Source: Antrodiella citrinella
Taxonomy: Eukaryota; Basidiomycota; Agaricomycetes; Polyporales; Steccherinaceae
NCBI GenBank assembly: GCA_004802725.1
Contig: SGPM01000139.1
Coordinates: forward strand, 1 to 64,000
Direction of reading: 5' to 3'
Length of the DNA stretch: 64,000 bases
In this document: piece after piece, positions 24,162-35,500 of the stretch
Layout of the letters: each line of letters begins with the position of its first letter
Numbering within the stretch: position 1 is the stretch's first letter
Notes under the pieces: generated by a model
What the model was told of the DNA's origin: nothing
Seen by the model: only the letters and a program-made list of their open reading frames with translations
Databases searched by the model: none
Program-made: the position numbers and the translations under genes

Positions 24162-26390
24162 ATGGAGTCAACAGCGATCGACGAAAAACGCGATACGGAG
24201 ATGCGGCAACGCGACGAGGAGGAGGTCGGTAGCGGAAAGTCGGCAGACATCCATGATGCGCCTGCCCAGATCAGTAGACCGAAAGGTCTACTGTTAATAG
24301 CATGTTGTACGATGTCTATGATGATAGTTGTGAGTCGCGCATACATCTTGTTTGCACGCGCCACATACTCATTTCCTTATGTTCATTGATAGTCCATAAC
24401 CTCTGCATCAACTGCCATCAGTTTGCCAGTCACAGGCGCAGACCTGAACATCCCAGAAGATCAGCTGCAATGGTTACTTTCGGCGTACGCCCTTAGTTCT
24501 GTATGCCTCTTTTGTTCCCCATGTTCAGGATGAGATCACTGAATGCATTTTTTGGGTTTCAGGGTTGCCTGCTCATTCCCTTTGGACGCCTCGCTGATCT
24601 CTATGGCAGAAGAACCATGTTCATGGTGGGGTGTGTGATGCAAGGCGCGTTTTCTCTAGGGTCCGGCTTCGCTAATGGTACGTGTGTTCGAACGACGTCA
24701 CGTCGCTTTTCTTCTTTCATACTTACACCAATGGTTCACAATGATAGATCTCTTCACTATCGCTATACTTCGAGGGTTCCAAGGGCTCGGCGCTGCAGCC
24801 ATAATCCCTGCATGTGTGAGTTTCTTTCGTACAATGTTTCTGATGTAGTTCTCAAAGATTTTGCTGCGGATATAGCTCGGCATTCTTGCGCACGCGTTCC
24901 CTCCAGGGCACACACGAGCTATCGCCTTTGCTACGTTTTCCGCGGGTCAACCTCTTGGAGGAGCCACCGGATTCCTGCTAGGCGGGACTTTCTCTCAGGT
25001 CGCATCGTAAGTCAACAAAACAATCAACATGTGCCCGTTTCCTTGTGCTCATCTGACACGCAGGACGTCATGGCGGACTATGTACTGGGTCGTCGCTGGA
25101 CTTGCGGCAGTATGCTTGACTCTGTCCTTCTTTATTGTAGAAAAGGACGGTCCTAGTACTGAGATCGACAAGCGCGTCGACTGGGTTGGCTCCTTCCTCA
25201 TTACAGCCGGCCTCGTCCTCATCGTCTTCGTTCTGAGTGACGGCGAACTTGCGCCTAAGCAGTGGACCACACCTTGTACGTTTTTCATGGAGTTCATTCC
25301 TACTATGCACATACTAACATATCCGATACCAGATATCCTTGCTCTTCTCGTAGTGGGCGTGATCTTCGTGTTATCCTTCATCGCTTGGCAATGGTATCTC
25401 GAGCGCCCCGAAGTCCGCAAGATCCACTCCATATGGACGCCGCCGCCGCTCATGAAGCTTTCCCTGTGGAAGCGGGGCAATGGCAAATTCGCTGCTATCC
25501 AAATGGTCATTTTCTGTCTTATGGCCGGATTCCAAAGCTGGATCTTGTGGATAGTGGTAAGTACCCTTGTCTTGTATGACAGGACTATACGCTGATTCGC
25601 TTTTGTTTTTCTATGCACAGCTTTACTTCCAGAACTACGAGCGGCTGACCCCCGTCCTGACCATGATCCGCTTGATTCCTATGCTTCCTTCCGGTGTTGC
25701 GTGTAATGTCGTAATGGCTTTACTGGTCGCACGTGTTGACGGCATGTTCCTCATCGGTAAGCACCATCCATACCCCCCAACAATTCCATACTGACCTCAA
25801 CATATAGCGGGCGGATGTCTTTGCACGGCCACAGCCGCCATCCTCCTCGCCTGCATCCACACCTCTGCGCCATACTGGGCCTTCGCTTTCCCCTCCTCCA
25901 TCATCATCGTCATCGGCGCGGACTTCGTGTTCGCCGGCGGAACTCTCTTCATCGCCAAGGTCGCGCTGCCGTACGAACAGAGTCTGGCGGGTGGGCTGTA
26001 CCAGACGATGGCGATGCTGGGGCAGGCGTTTGGCTTGTCCATCACGACGATCGTGTTCGACCGCGTCAGGGCGTCGCAGTCTGCTGCGTTGGGCGTGACT
26101 ATTGACAAGACGGGCTTGAACGCGCCGAGGCCTGCGCAGTTGAAGGCGTATCGGGCTACGTCGTGGACTATTGTTGGGTTTGCGTTGTTCGGTACGTCGG
26201 GTCTTTTGTTCTGGCACGTCGGAATTCTATGATTGATTTTTTGTTTTTGTTCGTAGCGGCCTTACTCGCGGCGGTGTTCCTCCGTGGTGTCGGTGTCCTG
26301 GGCGGCGTGCAGCCGCTTCCAGACCAACAAGTTACGAGCGAAACCACCGCAGCAGAAAGAGAAGAAGAGAAGAGCCTCGATCGACCTTAG
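24162..26390 (+). CDS. MFS drug:H+ transporter, DHA2 type (ATR1-like)
   Basis: Proton-coupled efflux transporter of the 14-helix DHA2 family, resembling yeast ATR1/YMR279C (aminotriazole and boron efflux). The start MESTAIDEKRDTEMRQRDEE begins a hydrophilic tail. Helix 1 leads to ISLPVTGADLNIPEDQLQWL and LSAYALSSGCLLIPFGRLAD, which opens MFS motif A (GRLADLYGRR). Helix 5 carries FSAGQPLGGATGFLLGG. Then come the central loop KDGPSTEIDKRVDWVGSFLI and the block WTPPPLMKLSLWKRG. The late helices include LTPVLTMIRLIPMLPSGVAC and SLAGGLYQTMAMLGQAFGLS. About nine introns interrupt it. A paralogue with matching intron positions lies at 39550-41757. The substrate cannot be read from sequence. Confidence 0.88.
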
Positions 26391-27136
26391 TTCGCGTTCT
26401 CGTGTTCCCGTTCCCGTTCTCCTCTTCATTCCATGCTCGTCGGATGTCTATCTGTACATGCTGACACTCCATACGAGTGTTCAGGATACAGTACATCTTG
26501 CTATTCTTCACGGGCCTTCTTTCGTGGTTGACACAAGGACACGCTTTGCTTCTCTCACCTCCTTCCGGCGTATTCTTACAATTTTACAGTATCATACTTG
26601 CGTAACTAATCACACCACGGCATATATAGACGTTCGCTACATCATCTGTATTAGTACTTATACCGAGCTGCACTGCTCCATGATCATGTTGGGTCAATAA
26701 ATGGCTCTTGTCGCTTCTCCACGTCATTTTGCGTTTAGGCTCAAACTTCAAGATTACCGGCAGCGGTACATGACGTCGACACAGCTCAGTATCTCATGAT
26801 CAAAACAGTCAGTCAAAGCACCATGTCTGTGATTCAGAGCGACAGATAGCCAAGAAAGCAACATAAATAAGCATATGGCGATGCGCAAATACTATGTACT
26901 ACTATTATACAAAAGAGAGCCAGAGGTTGACTCGGACATCGAAACACACGTCGGCTCCCTCCTCTCTGTCAGAGAGGGAAGATCGTCTTCTACCACAGCA
27001 AGTTATCGCTACATACAAACATCGTCCACATAAAACGAGAAACACGTCACACGTCAAGACCAGATGCACATGAATGAGAATCGTGAATCGTGAATCATGA
27101 TGGATGAGGAGAGCTTTAACCACAAACACAGATAGA
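26391..27136. other. Convergent intergenic region
   Basis: This lies between the 3' ends of two transporter genes. A C/T-rich repetitive start (about 26394-26425) is followed by AT-rich sequence. No gene is seen; probably both 3' UTRs. Confidence 0.5.
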
Positions 27137-29870
27137 TCAATGCACGATGACACGCTCGCCCCCTCCCCCGCCCTCGCCCGAATCCTCGTCCAACAGGAGG
27201 ACGCAGATGGCAGCGACGATGAAGATGGTGATGCTCGCGTACACGGGGAAGGAAGGGTCGATCATCAGGAGCGTCCCGCCCAGCATCGGCGCGATCATCC
27301 CGCCGATGCGTGATAGAGCGGATGCGATGCCGCATGCTGTGCCTCGTACTGCGAAAGAAACGGGAATGTTAGGGGGGAGGAGGTGGGGAAGGGGAAGAAA
27401 GAAGACGTACCACGTGTCCCGAAGATCTCGGGTGTCCAGCCGTACAACACAGCCCACATCGTCTGCATTCCCATATCCCGTCAGTCATGCGGTACAAGTT
27501 GATAGAGGTAAACTCACAGTCGCACTCAAACTGATCCCCACTGTACTCGCCGTAACAGCCAACGGATGCTGCGCAAACACGAAAAGCAGACAGAACAGAG
27601 CGGTCACGAGCGTACTGCTTGCTAGCGACCCTCGTCGGCCCAGAGGAGTATCTACCATGTACGCTCCCAGCTATACACACGGTCAATTTCGGTTCGGGGG
27701 GACGTGACGAGCGGAGAACGTACAATTGCACCGGGGCATCCACCGAAAGAGTAGATAACGACGTCCCACAGACTGTCGTTGAGCGTCTTGGGAGCGTTAT
27801 CCCTCCCCAGTCTGCCTTCCAGCAGTTTTGGCAAATACACATTGAACATCGTATACGCTATTCCACCATCAGCACACGCCCAGACAGACGCAATAAGGAG
27901 TTATGCACATACCTAGCGACATGGAACACCACACCGCCCACACCAACAGCGTCGTTTTCATCCACTCCGGCGACAGCACCATCGCCACCCGATCGAGCCA
28001 CGCATACAGCGGTTTCCGAAACCACCGCGGCAACTTCCAATACAGCTTCGACCGCACTTCATGGAACGACGACGCCGTCGACAACCGTCTCTGATAGTCT
28101 CTCCCGCTCCCCGTCGCATGCGCCGACGACAGCGGCCGTCGTCTCGCCGCCGGCACCTCCACATCCTTCGCAACAGGCAAGAACTCCGCCGACGGCGACG
28201 CCGCAGACGCAGACGAGGTAGATGCTATAGAATAGAAGGATGAGCGACGGCTGGGTGTGAGTGGCGTCTCGGACGGCGGTGGGGGGAGGGGCTCGAACGG
28301 CAAATCAGACTTGCCCGTTGCGCTGTAGTCTTTTGGCTCGTTGTCCGGTGAGTTGTTCCGCAGGCCGTCCCGGCTGCTCTGGCCTGTGAGCGTCCGCGTG
28401 CGTTCGGGGCTGTCGTTCTCTGTTGGGGAACCGGAACCTGTGGTTGAGGAGACGAGGCCGTTGACTGACATGTCGGCGTTGGTTAGGAGGGGGGCGTGGA
28501 TGCCTTCTCTGGGTAGGGTGTTGTCGACATTGGTGGTGGTGGCGGCTTCCTCAGGTGGTGGAGAAACATGGATGGCCACGTCGTCTAGACCAAGTGAGAG
28601 TTCGGAGCCGTTGAACTTCGATATAAGTTGTAACGATTCGACGGCCTCTTGCGGACGGCCAGCATGTACGAGATAACGTGGTGATTCATGCAGTCGGAAG
28701 AAAACCATGCGGGCAATGAACATCGAAAGCGTCTACGCGGCAAAAACGTTATCAAGATGTCTATATGACACAGCGAAGAGCAGAGGGACGTACGATCAGA
28801 CCGAGAATGATAAGCAGGTACTTCCAGCCCATGTTTTGGGATGCAACATCACATGCTTCTGGTGCGGGCGGACAGGAATGACCCGGGATGACCAAGAGTC
28901 CGACCACAGCAGCCAGAACAGCGCCAAAGGAAAAGAATACAGACAAGGCAGTTACCAGGTACTGCTTCCCGTTTGGCATGTGCTCCATAAGAAGTGTACC
29001 GTCCGTGGGCATGGACCCCTGCAGATGATTGTGTTAGCCTCAAAAGCTCACATGTCTGAATCGGGAGAAAAAGGAAACTCACCCCTACTGCGCTGCCCAG
29101 GAAGAATAATGCGATGCAGAGCACTGGAAATGATGGAGCAAAAGATGACAGAACGCCGAACACAGATGTTAAGAATAAGGTAGCATTGAAAGCAGTAGTC
29201 CGTCCTAGGAGGTCCGAACCTGCACGGAAAATCAGTACTAGAACATGGCCGGAGTTGTGAAGCACGTACAAGTTCCCCACCCCACAGCACCGAACATCAT
29301 CCCTCCGAACATGGACGACGAGAAGACACCGATTCGCGAGTCAGATACTAAAAAATTCAAGCGAGTGAGCAAACGTTGACACTAAGTGAAGAGAGTGCAC
29401 GAGATGTCACGCCGAGGTCGTCTTGAAGCACTCACTGGAGAAATGCTGTTGTACTCTCGGCAAGATGACAGCAACGGCTTGTATCCACATCTAGACTTCT
29501 CGTCAAGGGGGTGTAGTTTTGCAGAGACGGTACTCACATTGTCAGCCATCCACCCTTCGTTCGCGACGGTCCATGGTTAGTGTGTGCACGACGAGGAAGG
29601 AATGAGGTCGTTGAGACTCACCGAAACCACATAGAGAGAGAAGCGTCCATTGGTAGCTTCCTGCAGGCTGGGTCAGACGATGGCAGAGGAGAGGACAGTG
29701 AAGGGGGACGCACCCATGCCTATTCGATCTATCGTCCTGTCCAGAGGCGACCTGGCATCGTAGCCGTCGATCCCCTCGCCGATGAGGGCCTCAAGATCGT
29801 CGTCGTCGTCGTAAGACATGCTCCTTGAGTCTGACCAGAGACCGGATGCACGGGGAGTTACAGACGCCAT
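27137..29870 (-). CDS. SV2-like MFS transporter
   Basis: Major facilitator of the sugar-porter/SV2-like branch. The start MASVTPRASGLWSDSRSMSY precedes an acidic stretch and, after the introns, a standard 12-helix plan. Visible parts are the motif-A-like SDLLGRTTAFNATLF, then LFFLGSAVGGSMPTDGTLLM, then MGWKYLLIILGLI. The signature MVFFRLHESPRYLVHAGRPQ (the family SPR motif after helix 6) follows. A cytosolic loop of about 200 residues comes next, Ser/Pro-rich and clearly disordered. The second half has TTLLVWAVWCSMSLAYTMFN, LGAYMVDTPLGRRGSLASS, ATTMWAVLYGWTPEIFGTRV and RGTACGIASALSRIGGMIAP. It ends in a Gly-rich tail. Substrate unknown. The long loop is typical of fungal members and a likely site of phosphorylation (inference). 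Confidence 0.88.
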
Positions 29871-31281
29871 TCTGGCAGCATAGGACGTGGACTATATAGT
29901 CTGAGACACTGGATAATCCGGGAATAGATCCCCGAAAAGAAAAGGCCAACGGGTGACTGGAAGATGCCTTGTGGCTCGCGGATCGCGTTTATGGCTGACT
30001 GAAGGATGGCAGGAATATTTAATCGAGTCAGAAACACAGCTGCCTATTGACACAGCCCGATTGGGCCGTCTTGTTTGAACAGCGCTGTTTTCGGAGTCAA
30101 GGCGTGACCTGGAGACAAAAGACTCTGAGTCTGAAGAGAGACTCGTCTTTTCGTAGGTTGCAGAGGAACTCGTCAACACCGTTCGGAAATCCGAAGTGGC
30201 TGAGGCAATCGGATCACCCTATAAAGCTCTCTGCAACTTCGGGGTCTTCCCTCTCGACTTCACCGTGATCGGACTCTCGACTCGACGTCAACAGGGCACA
30301 TGCATATGCCTATTCGTACATAGGACGTCGCAAAACATACAAGAACAGAACAAGGCCCAACCGAGTTGATTCGGAGGAAGGCACGTGTCCGGCACAGGTT
30401 ATGCTTAGTGTCGGAAATTGCCTCAAGAGTTTCGGTTTATAAGATTGCGCAAGACGTTTTAAGACAAGACCCTTATAAGCCTCTTGCGACGAAATCTTTT
30501 ATCTTTCTTCCTGTCATGCGGATTAAAAGCCTCCATGCAGACTCCAGAGGCCCGCGTCGTCTGAGCTTCAACGCGTCATCGTGTAGCGCCCCAGATGATC
30601 TTGGCGTTTCGACTGCAGCCATCCTCCCGCGCTCTTGTGGCGTTGCGGCAAGTCGCAGGTCCGGACGTTCCCAACGTTCTGTCCTGGATGCATGGAACTG
30701 CGAAGGACCGTGGGGATAGTACGGTCAGTTCCCTTTGATGAATGTTGTGGCTCTGCGATACTGTAAGTTGTGATTTGAAGGGATAGATACTGGTATCTCG
30801 TCACAGCAAGATACAAGATACCGCCGTCCCCTGCTGCGGGAGGCGCTGACAGGCGGAGGCGGTTGTGAGGTCTGATTGTATTTGAAGGTCCTGGGCCCTC
30901 GGCTCTTCGGTTGCTCGGGTCGTGGAATCAACGTGTACGGTTCCAATGTTCCGCGTCTCATCAGCAGTGCCCCAAGGGTGTTTTCAGCGTATTTCCACTG
31001 CGGTTATGCTGTTGTTCGCCACAGAGCGTACCCACAAAACGTAGGAATGGCCAGCACTGGTACTGCGCAATCAGGAGGAGCAGGTCCTAATTTTGTTGGG
31101 AGTGGTGCGGGGGAGTACGTGCCTATTTTTAGAAATTGGCGCCTACCAACGATGATCTCACTTCTCGCACTGGCCGCTTAGCTACCCCCTATATAAACCA
31201 CCCTGCTCCCACTGCGGTCGCTACATCCGCTTTCTCTTCTACACATATCCCTACTATCCCCCACCTCTTAACTTTTACGAT
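29871..31281. promoter_or_regulatory. Divergent upstream region, SV2-like / CYSTM-like
   Basis: A 1.4 kb spacer between two genes transcribed apart. A TATA box (CTATATAAAC, 31189-31198) lies 84-93 bp before the CYSTM-like start codon, followed by C/T-rich sequence. No gene is supported inside. Confidence 0.55.
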
Positions 31282-31832
31282 ATGGAAACTCCCAAGTCCG
31301 TCATGACCACCTCGAAGCAGCCCCAGGCTGTTCAAATGAGTGAGAATCATTCCGCGCTCGAGCCAAGTGCCAGGACATTAACTTTCCTCCTAGGTGCTGT
31401 CAACCCCCCTGCCCGCACTCAGTGCCAACACACTGAGGAACCCAAGAAGGGTTTGGCTGCCCGCCTGAGAGGAGGAGGAGCTGGCAAGGTTCGCTACGAC
31501 TACCCCTATGGTGTTATGCTCCCCACTGACGACCGACCGACTTATAGGACTGCTTCCTTGGTGCATTGGAGTGCTTCCTTTGCTTCGGTACGTCTCTCTG
31601 CTCTCTCTTGTTTCGAACGCTCCACTCATGCCGACTTTCACAGAGTGCTGCAAGGTAATGCGGATTGATCAATGTTCGTTGCGACCTTACTTATTTTTGG
31701 GCTTTCCTCTCAGGACTGCTGCGAATGCTTCGCCGATATCATCTGTGAGTTTCTTGTTGCCACAGACCCCGGTCCATTATTTACTTACGCACGTTTCTCC
31801 TCTTAGGCTGCCCTTGCGAGATGTGCTGTTAA
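31282..31832 (+). CDS. Small cysteine-rich CYSTM-like protein
   Basis: A protein of about 78 residues assembled from six exons. The start METPKSVMTTSKQPQAVQMS leads to AVNPPARTQCQHTEEPKKGL, then AARLRGGGAGK. The C-terminus is DCFLGALECFLCF, ECCKDCCECFADIICCPCEM, CC and stop. A polar, charged N-terminus followed by a terminal Cys-rich hydrophobic block with adjacent Cys residues fits the CYSTM family. Those are small tail-anchored stress-related proteins that are often palmitoylated. The introns are short and phase-consistent, and the exon carrying ECCK is only about a dozen bases. A strong TATA box upstream suggests regulated high expression (inference). Confidence 0.7.
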
Positions 31833-32531
31833 TTCGCGAGCATGTTTGGACTCCGTGTGCACAGTATTGTATATTAGCTTGGATTGTGACCCGTACGAAC
31901 TTTGTTTTCCCACTGCGCTCATAATGCCACCTGTTCGTTGAGACTCGTTAGAACGTGCACTCGAGTGGTCCCATGTTGATGCAGGTAAATATCTGGTTCC
32001 GCCTACGCGTGCACACGTTCATGGAAGGCGGTGACATCATGCTGCAGCTGACTGCGAGTTTCTGTCTTGGCATCGTTCTTCGCGTGCGTCTGTCACAGCG
32101 AAGTGAGATAAGAGTTTTTGCTTATCTTGCGAGTGTGGATAAGAAGAAATGCTATGCGAAGCGACGACCCTTTGTTCCCTAGACAAAGGAGTCAGAAACG
32201 CTGATTGTGCCGCTGTACTAGCTCTGGTAGGTGGCACAGACGCAACTTCTCACCCATGTTCTGTGTTCTACCAGATACTTATACACATGTTTTACCTGCG
32301 CTGCTTGACGAAGATGCAAGTCCCTGCAGGAGGCGTGGAAGTTTTGGAGCATGGACTAGAACGCGTACACAACACGTCAACACAGACAAACACGATGATT
32401 GCGCGCGACGCGTCCGCGTCAACAAGGCCAAATAACGGTGGCGGCCCAGTAACCGAGCACGACGCTCGTCGAGTTCTCATTCCCCTCATCCATCCCTCCC
32501 CTCCCGCTCGCCGTTGACACTGCGGCACGCT
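31833..32531. other. Intergenic region upstream of RIF1
   Basis: No gene is supported. It contains three GATAAG-type sites in 37 bp (listed separately). Confidence 0.5.
32106..32143. promoter_or_regulatory. Cluster of three GATA-factor-type sites
   Basis: GATAAG at 32107-32112, its reverse complement CTTATC at 32121-32126 and GATAAG again at 32138-32143. The first two form an inverted pair (AGATAAG/CTTATCT). The consensus is that of fungal GATA regulators; occupancy is unknown. Confidence 0.45.
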
Positions 32532-35500
32532 ATGGAGTCGCCAGTCAGATGTCTACCAACGCCCCCGGGGACGTCGCACAGGGCGGAGAAGGAGAATCGG
32601 TCATCGCATTTTACGCATGTCGCGTGGTCAGAACGCAACGAGATCCATACGCTGTCCGCCACACTTGGTCGTGGCAAACCTCTCAAGTCCAGTGGGCTCA
32701 GGCAGCAACCTGGTCGTTCTATTCTGAAGAAAGTGCAAGTCCCGTTGCCATCGATGGACGAATGTCAGCGTGAAACCACCCCAGAGCCTTCCGACCCCCT
32801 CGTCGACCTTACGTACCTTGAAAGCTCTGTCAAGGCTATCATCGCCACAGAAATAGTGCTCAAAGACTTGGTCGAGGCCTACAATACTCTAACATTACGC
32901 ATCAGGGCATGTGTAGCTGGGAACACGGACGCAGACGCGTCATGGCCTCTGTTCCAACCGATTCGAAAAAACCGCGAGGCGTTCGTCGACGCCCTCGTAC
33001 GGGACCTGGGACGCGCTTTGGAGAAACCCCTTTCTCAAACCGTCGAACCAGAGTCCGATGAAGAGTGCAAGATGATAGAGGACGTGGAGGAGCCGTGTGA
33101 GGATGCGTTCAAGGGCTTGCCGTCACCGAAGGAGAGCCCGAAGAAGAAACGCAAGGGGATGAGCGCAGAGCAGGTCAAACACGCTCGGGACTTGTGCACG
33201 ACGTGTCATGCGACGCTCAAGTTTCTCTCTGCTGTGTTCACGATCCCTGCGGTGTACAGGCTTTTCAAAGGTACGTCGTGGCGTATGTTGGTGTTTACGT
33301 ATATGTTCACCTGAGCGCGTCTGTCGTGTAGAGAAGCAGCTACGCTTCGTCTTGACTCATGTGCTTGCTATACCGTTGGCAGAGGCTCTGCCTACTCCGA
33401 ATGCGCGTAAAACATACGCATTGGCGATTTTTCTCATCCAAACACAGCGCTTGCCAGATGAAGTCTTGGAACCTGCTGCAAATCGCATAGCGTACGCTAT
33501 TCGTCGTGGTATCGAGGGAGAATTAGGGAAGGAGGGAAAGAAGGGATCTATAAACGATGGGTTGAAAGTAAGTCATCTTGTACATCGCATATATGAATCT
33601 TATTCACGTTCTCTTCCAGGCTGTCCACGATCTGGCGACAACATACCCGGCGATATTCGTACCTGCATTCACGGAGCTTCTCCCCTCCGTCTTTGCTTGC
33701 TTGCTAGGCCCAACCTACGCTATACGGACACAATCATGTTCTGCACTGGGCGGGTTCGCGATCGCGTCAGCGTCCATCCCTCTCTCCCCCGTCCACACCC
33801 GCATATCCGCATACACCGCACTCTACCTCACCGACGTTCCGCCAGGGACGCCATCGAAGAAAGGCAGCCCCATGGACGACTCTGCGATTGTACGCACCCT
33901 GCGCATGCTGTTGAAGACCAGCGACCCCGTCGTAGCAGCTCAAGGCCCCGTCTGGGCTCTTTGCCTCATGGCCAGCTTCGTCGTGATGCTCCGGAAAGCG
34001 GTGTACAGCAACGCGAAGGTAACGCCGATCTTCGTCGCGCTGTTCAACGTGGGTCTGCACCACCCGAAGAGCTCCGTGCGCGGGCTCGTCACGGCGGTGT
34101 GGCGGACGATGACGTGGGCGTATTTCACGCCGCCGCTCATGAAGCTCCCGAGTTCGGACGACGAGGTGGAGGAGGAGGAAGACGCGGAGGAGGACGTGGA
34201 CACGCAGGAGGCTGAGACGAGGTACGGCAAGCTGTGGAAGGTGCTTAGTGGGGTTACGGAGATGGGCAACGGTGTCTCGAGTGTCGGTGCGCTGCTGAGC
34301 ACGGAGACGGAAGATAACCTCCGTCGCGCTGTGTACGTGATGAAGCGGATGGGGAGGAACGGAGGTGCGGCCTGCAAGGACGCTATGGACCTGGTGTGCC
34401 AACTCGTGTCGCAGGGCGCAGAGAACGAGTGGGAGCCGATGAAGTTGCTCCCGAATGCGCTGTTCTCGACGAACCCGGGTCTCTTGACGGCGGAGTATAA
34501 CGAGCTCGCTCAAGCTGTTAGACCTATTCTCGCGAGGTTTCCTGGTGTGGAGGATGTGAGGGCATTGACGGATGAGGAATTGAGTCAGCCTTGGGTGTTT
34601 ATGGGTCTGTTGAATGTGTGGATGGAGGGGTTAAGGAATTTGAGGCTGTTCTGGGGGTGCAAGGAGTTGCCGGTACGTCTTTGGCTCCGTGGAACACGCT
34701 TTGATGTGTTGCTCATTATATGCTTGCCACAGGAGGAAATACATGAGGTTTGGTTGCGTCTGTTACAGGTCAATGTCAAGACTCTTACAGGTGTGTCTCT
34801 CAGAACCAATTGTCTACCCTCTGCAGCCGTCTCACAACTCGCTTGTAGAAGCGGAGAACGACGCAGAATTGCGACGTTTGGCAGATGGCGTTGTCACGGT
34901 CCTGTGCGACATCCTCGACGAAGAGGACCTCGATCTCAGCTCGGGAGTGGACGATACCAACAGCAACGTCCTGCCCACCATACCCATCGAGCTCCAGGCT
35001 TCCCCTGGCTCGTGGCGCAAGCTCGCGCTGAAGTCCTTCGTTGTGGAACAACTGTGGATCGTGGTCCGCGACACAGTCCCCCGGGACGTCTTGGCTGAGC
35101 CGACAGAAATGTTCCTTGCTTACCTGATCCAGCATGAGCCGCACCTCGTCCCAGATGTTCTCCAGGCAGACCAAGCGCATGCGTCGTGGGCGCAATTGTG
35201 TGCGACTGTCGCTCTCACGTGCGAGACCGCTGAGGTGGAGGCGTTCTTTGGCGGACGGAGGTGCTCTGCGGATAAGAAGAAAAGCTGGGAGTGGGTGCCT
35301 GCTGTTCGCAGTCAGGTTTGGTCACAGTTTATCAAGGTGTGGGATGATAGGCAAGTCAACTGGGAGTCGGGAGTTCTGCTTCTTGCTGTTCCATTCAGGT
35401 ATGTACTTTTCATTCCTTTTCCCCTGGTCTGCTCTGGACTTACGATTGTTCTTCAGCTCCAGCTCATCGTGGGAGCTTGACAACGAGGATCTGAACAGTT

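Noticed and set aside
33767..34513. 248-codon minus-strand frame
   Set aside because: Antisense shadow of RIF1 exons with an Arg/His-rich composition typical of the opposite strand of GC-rich coding sequence.
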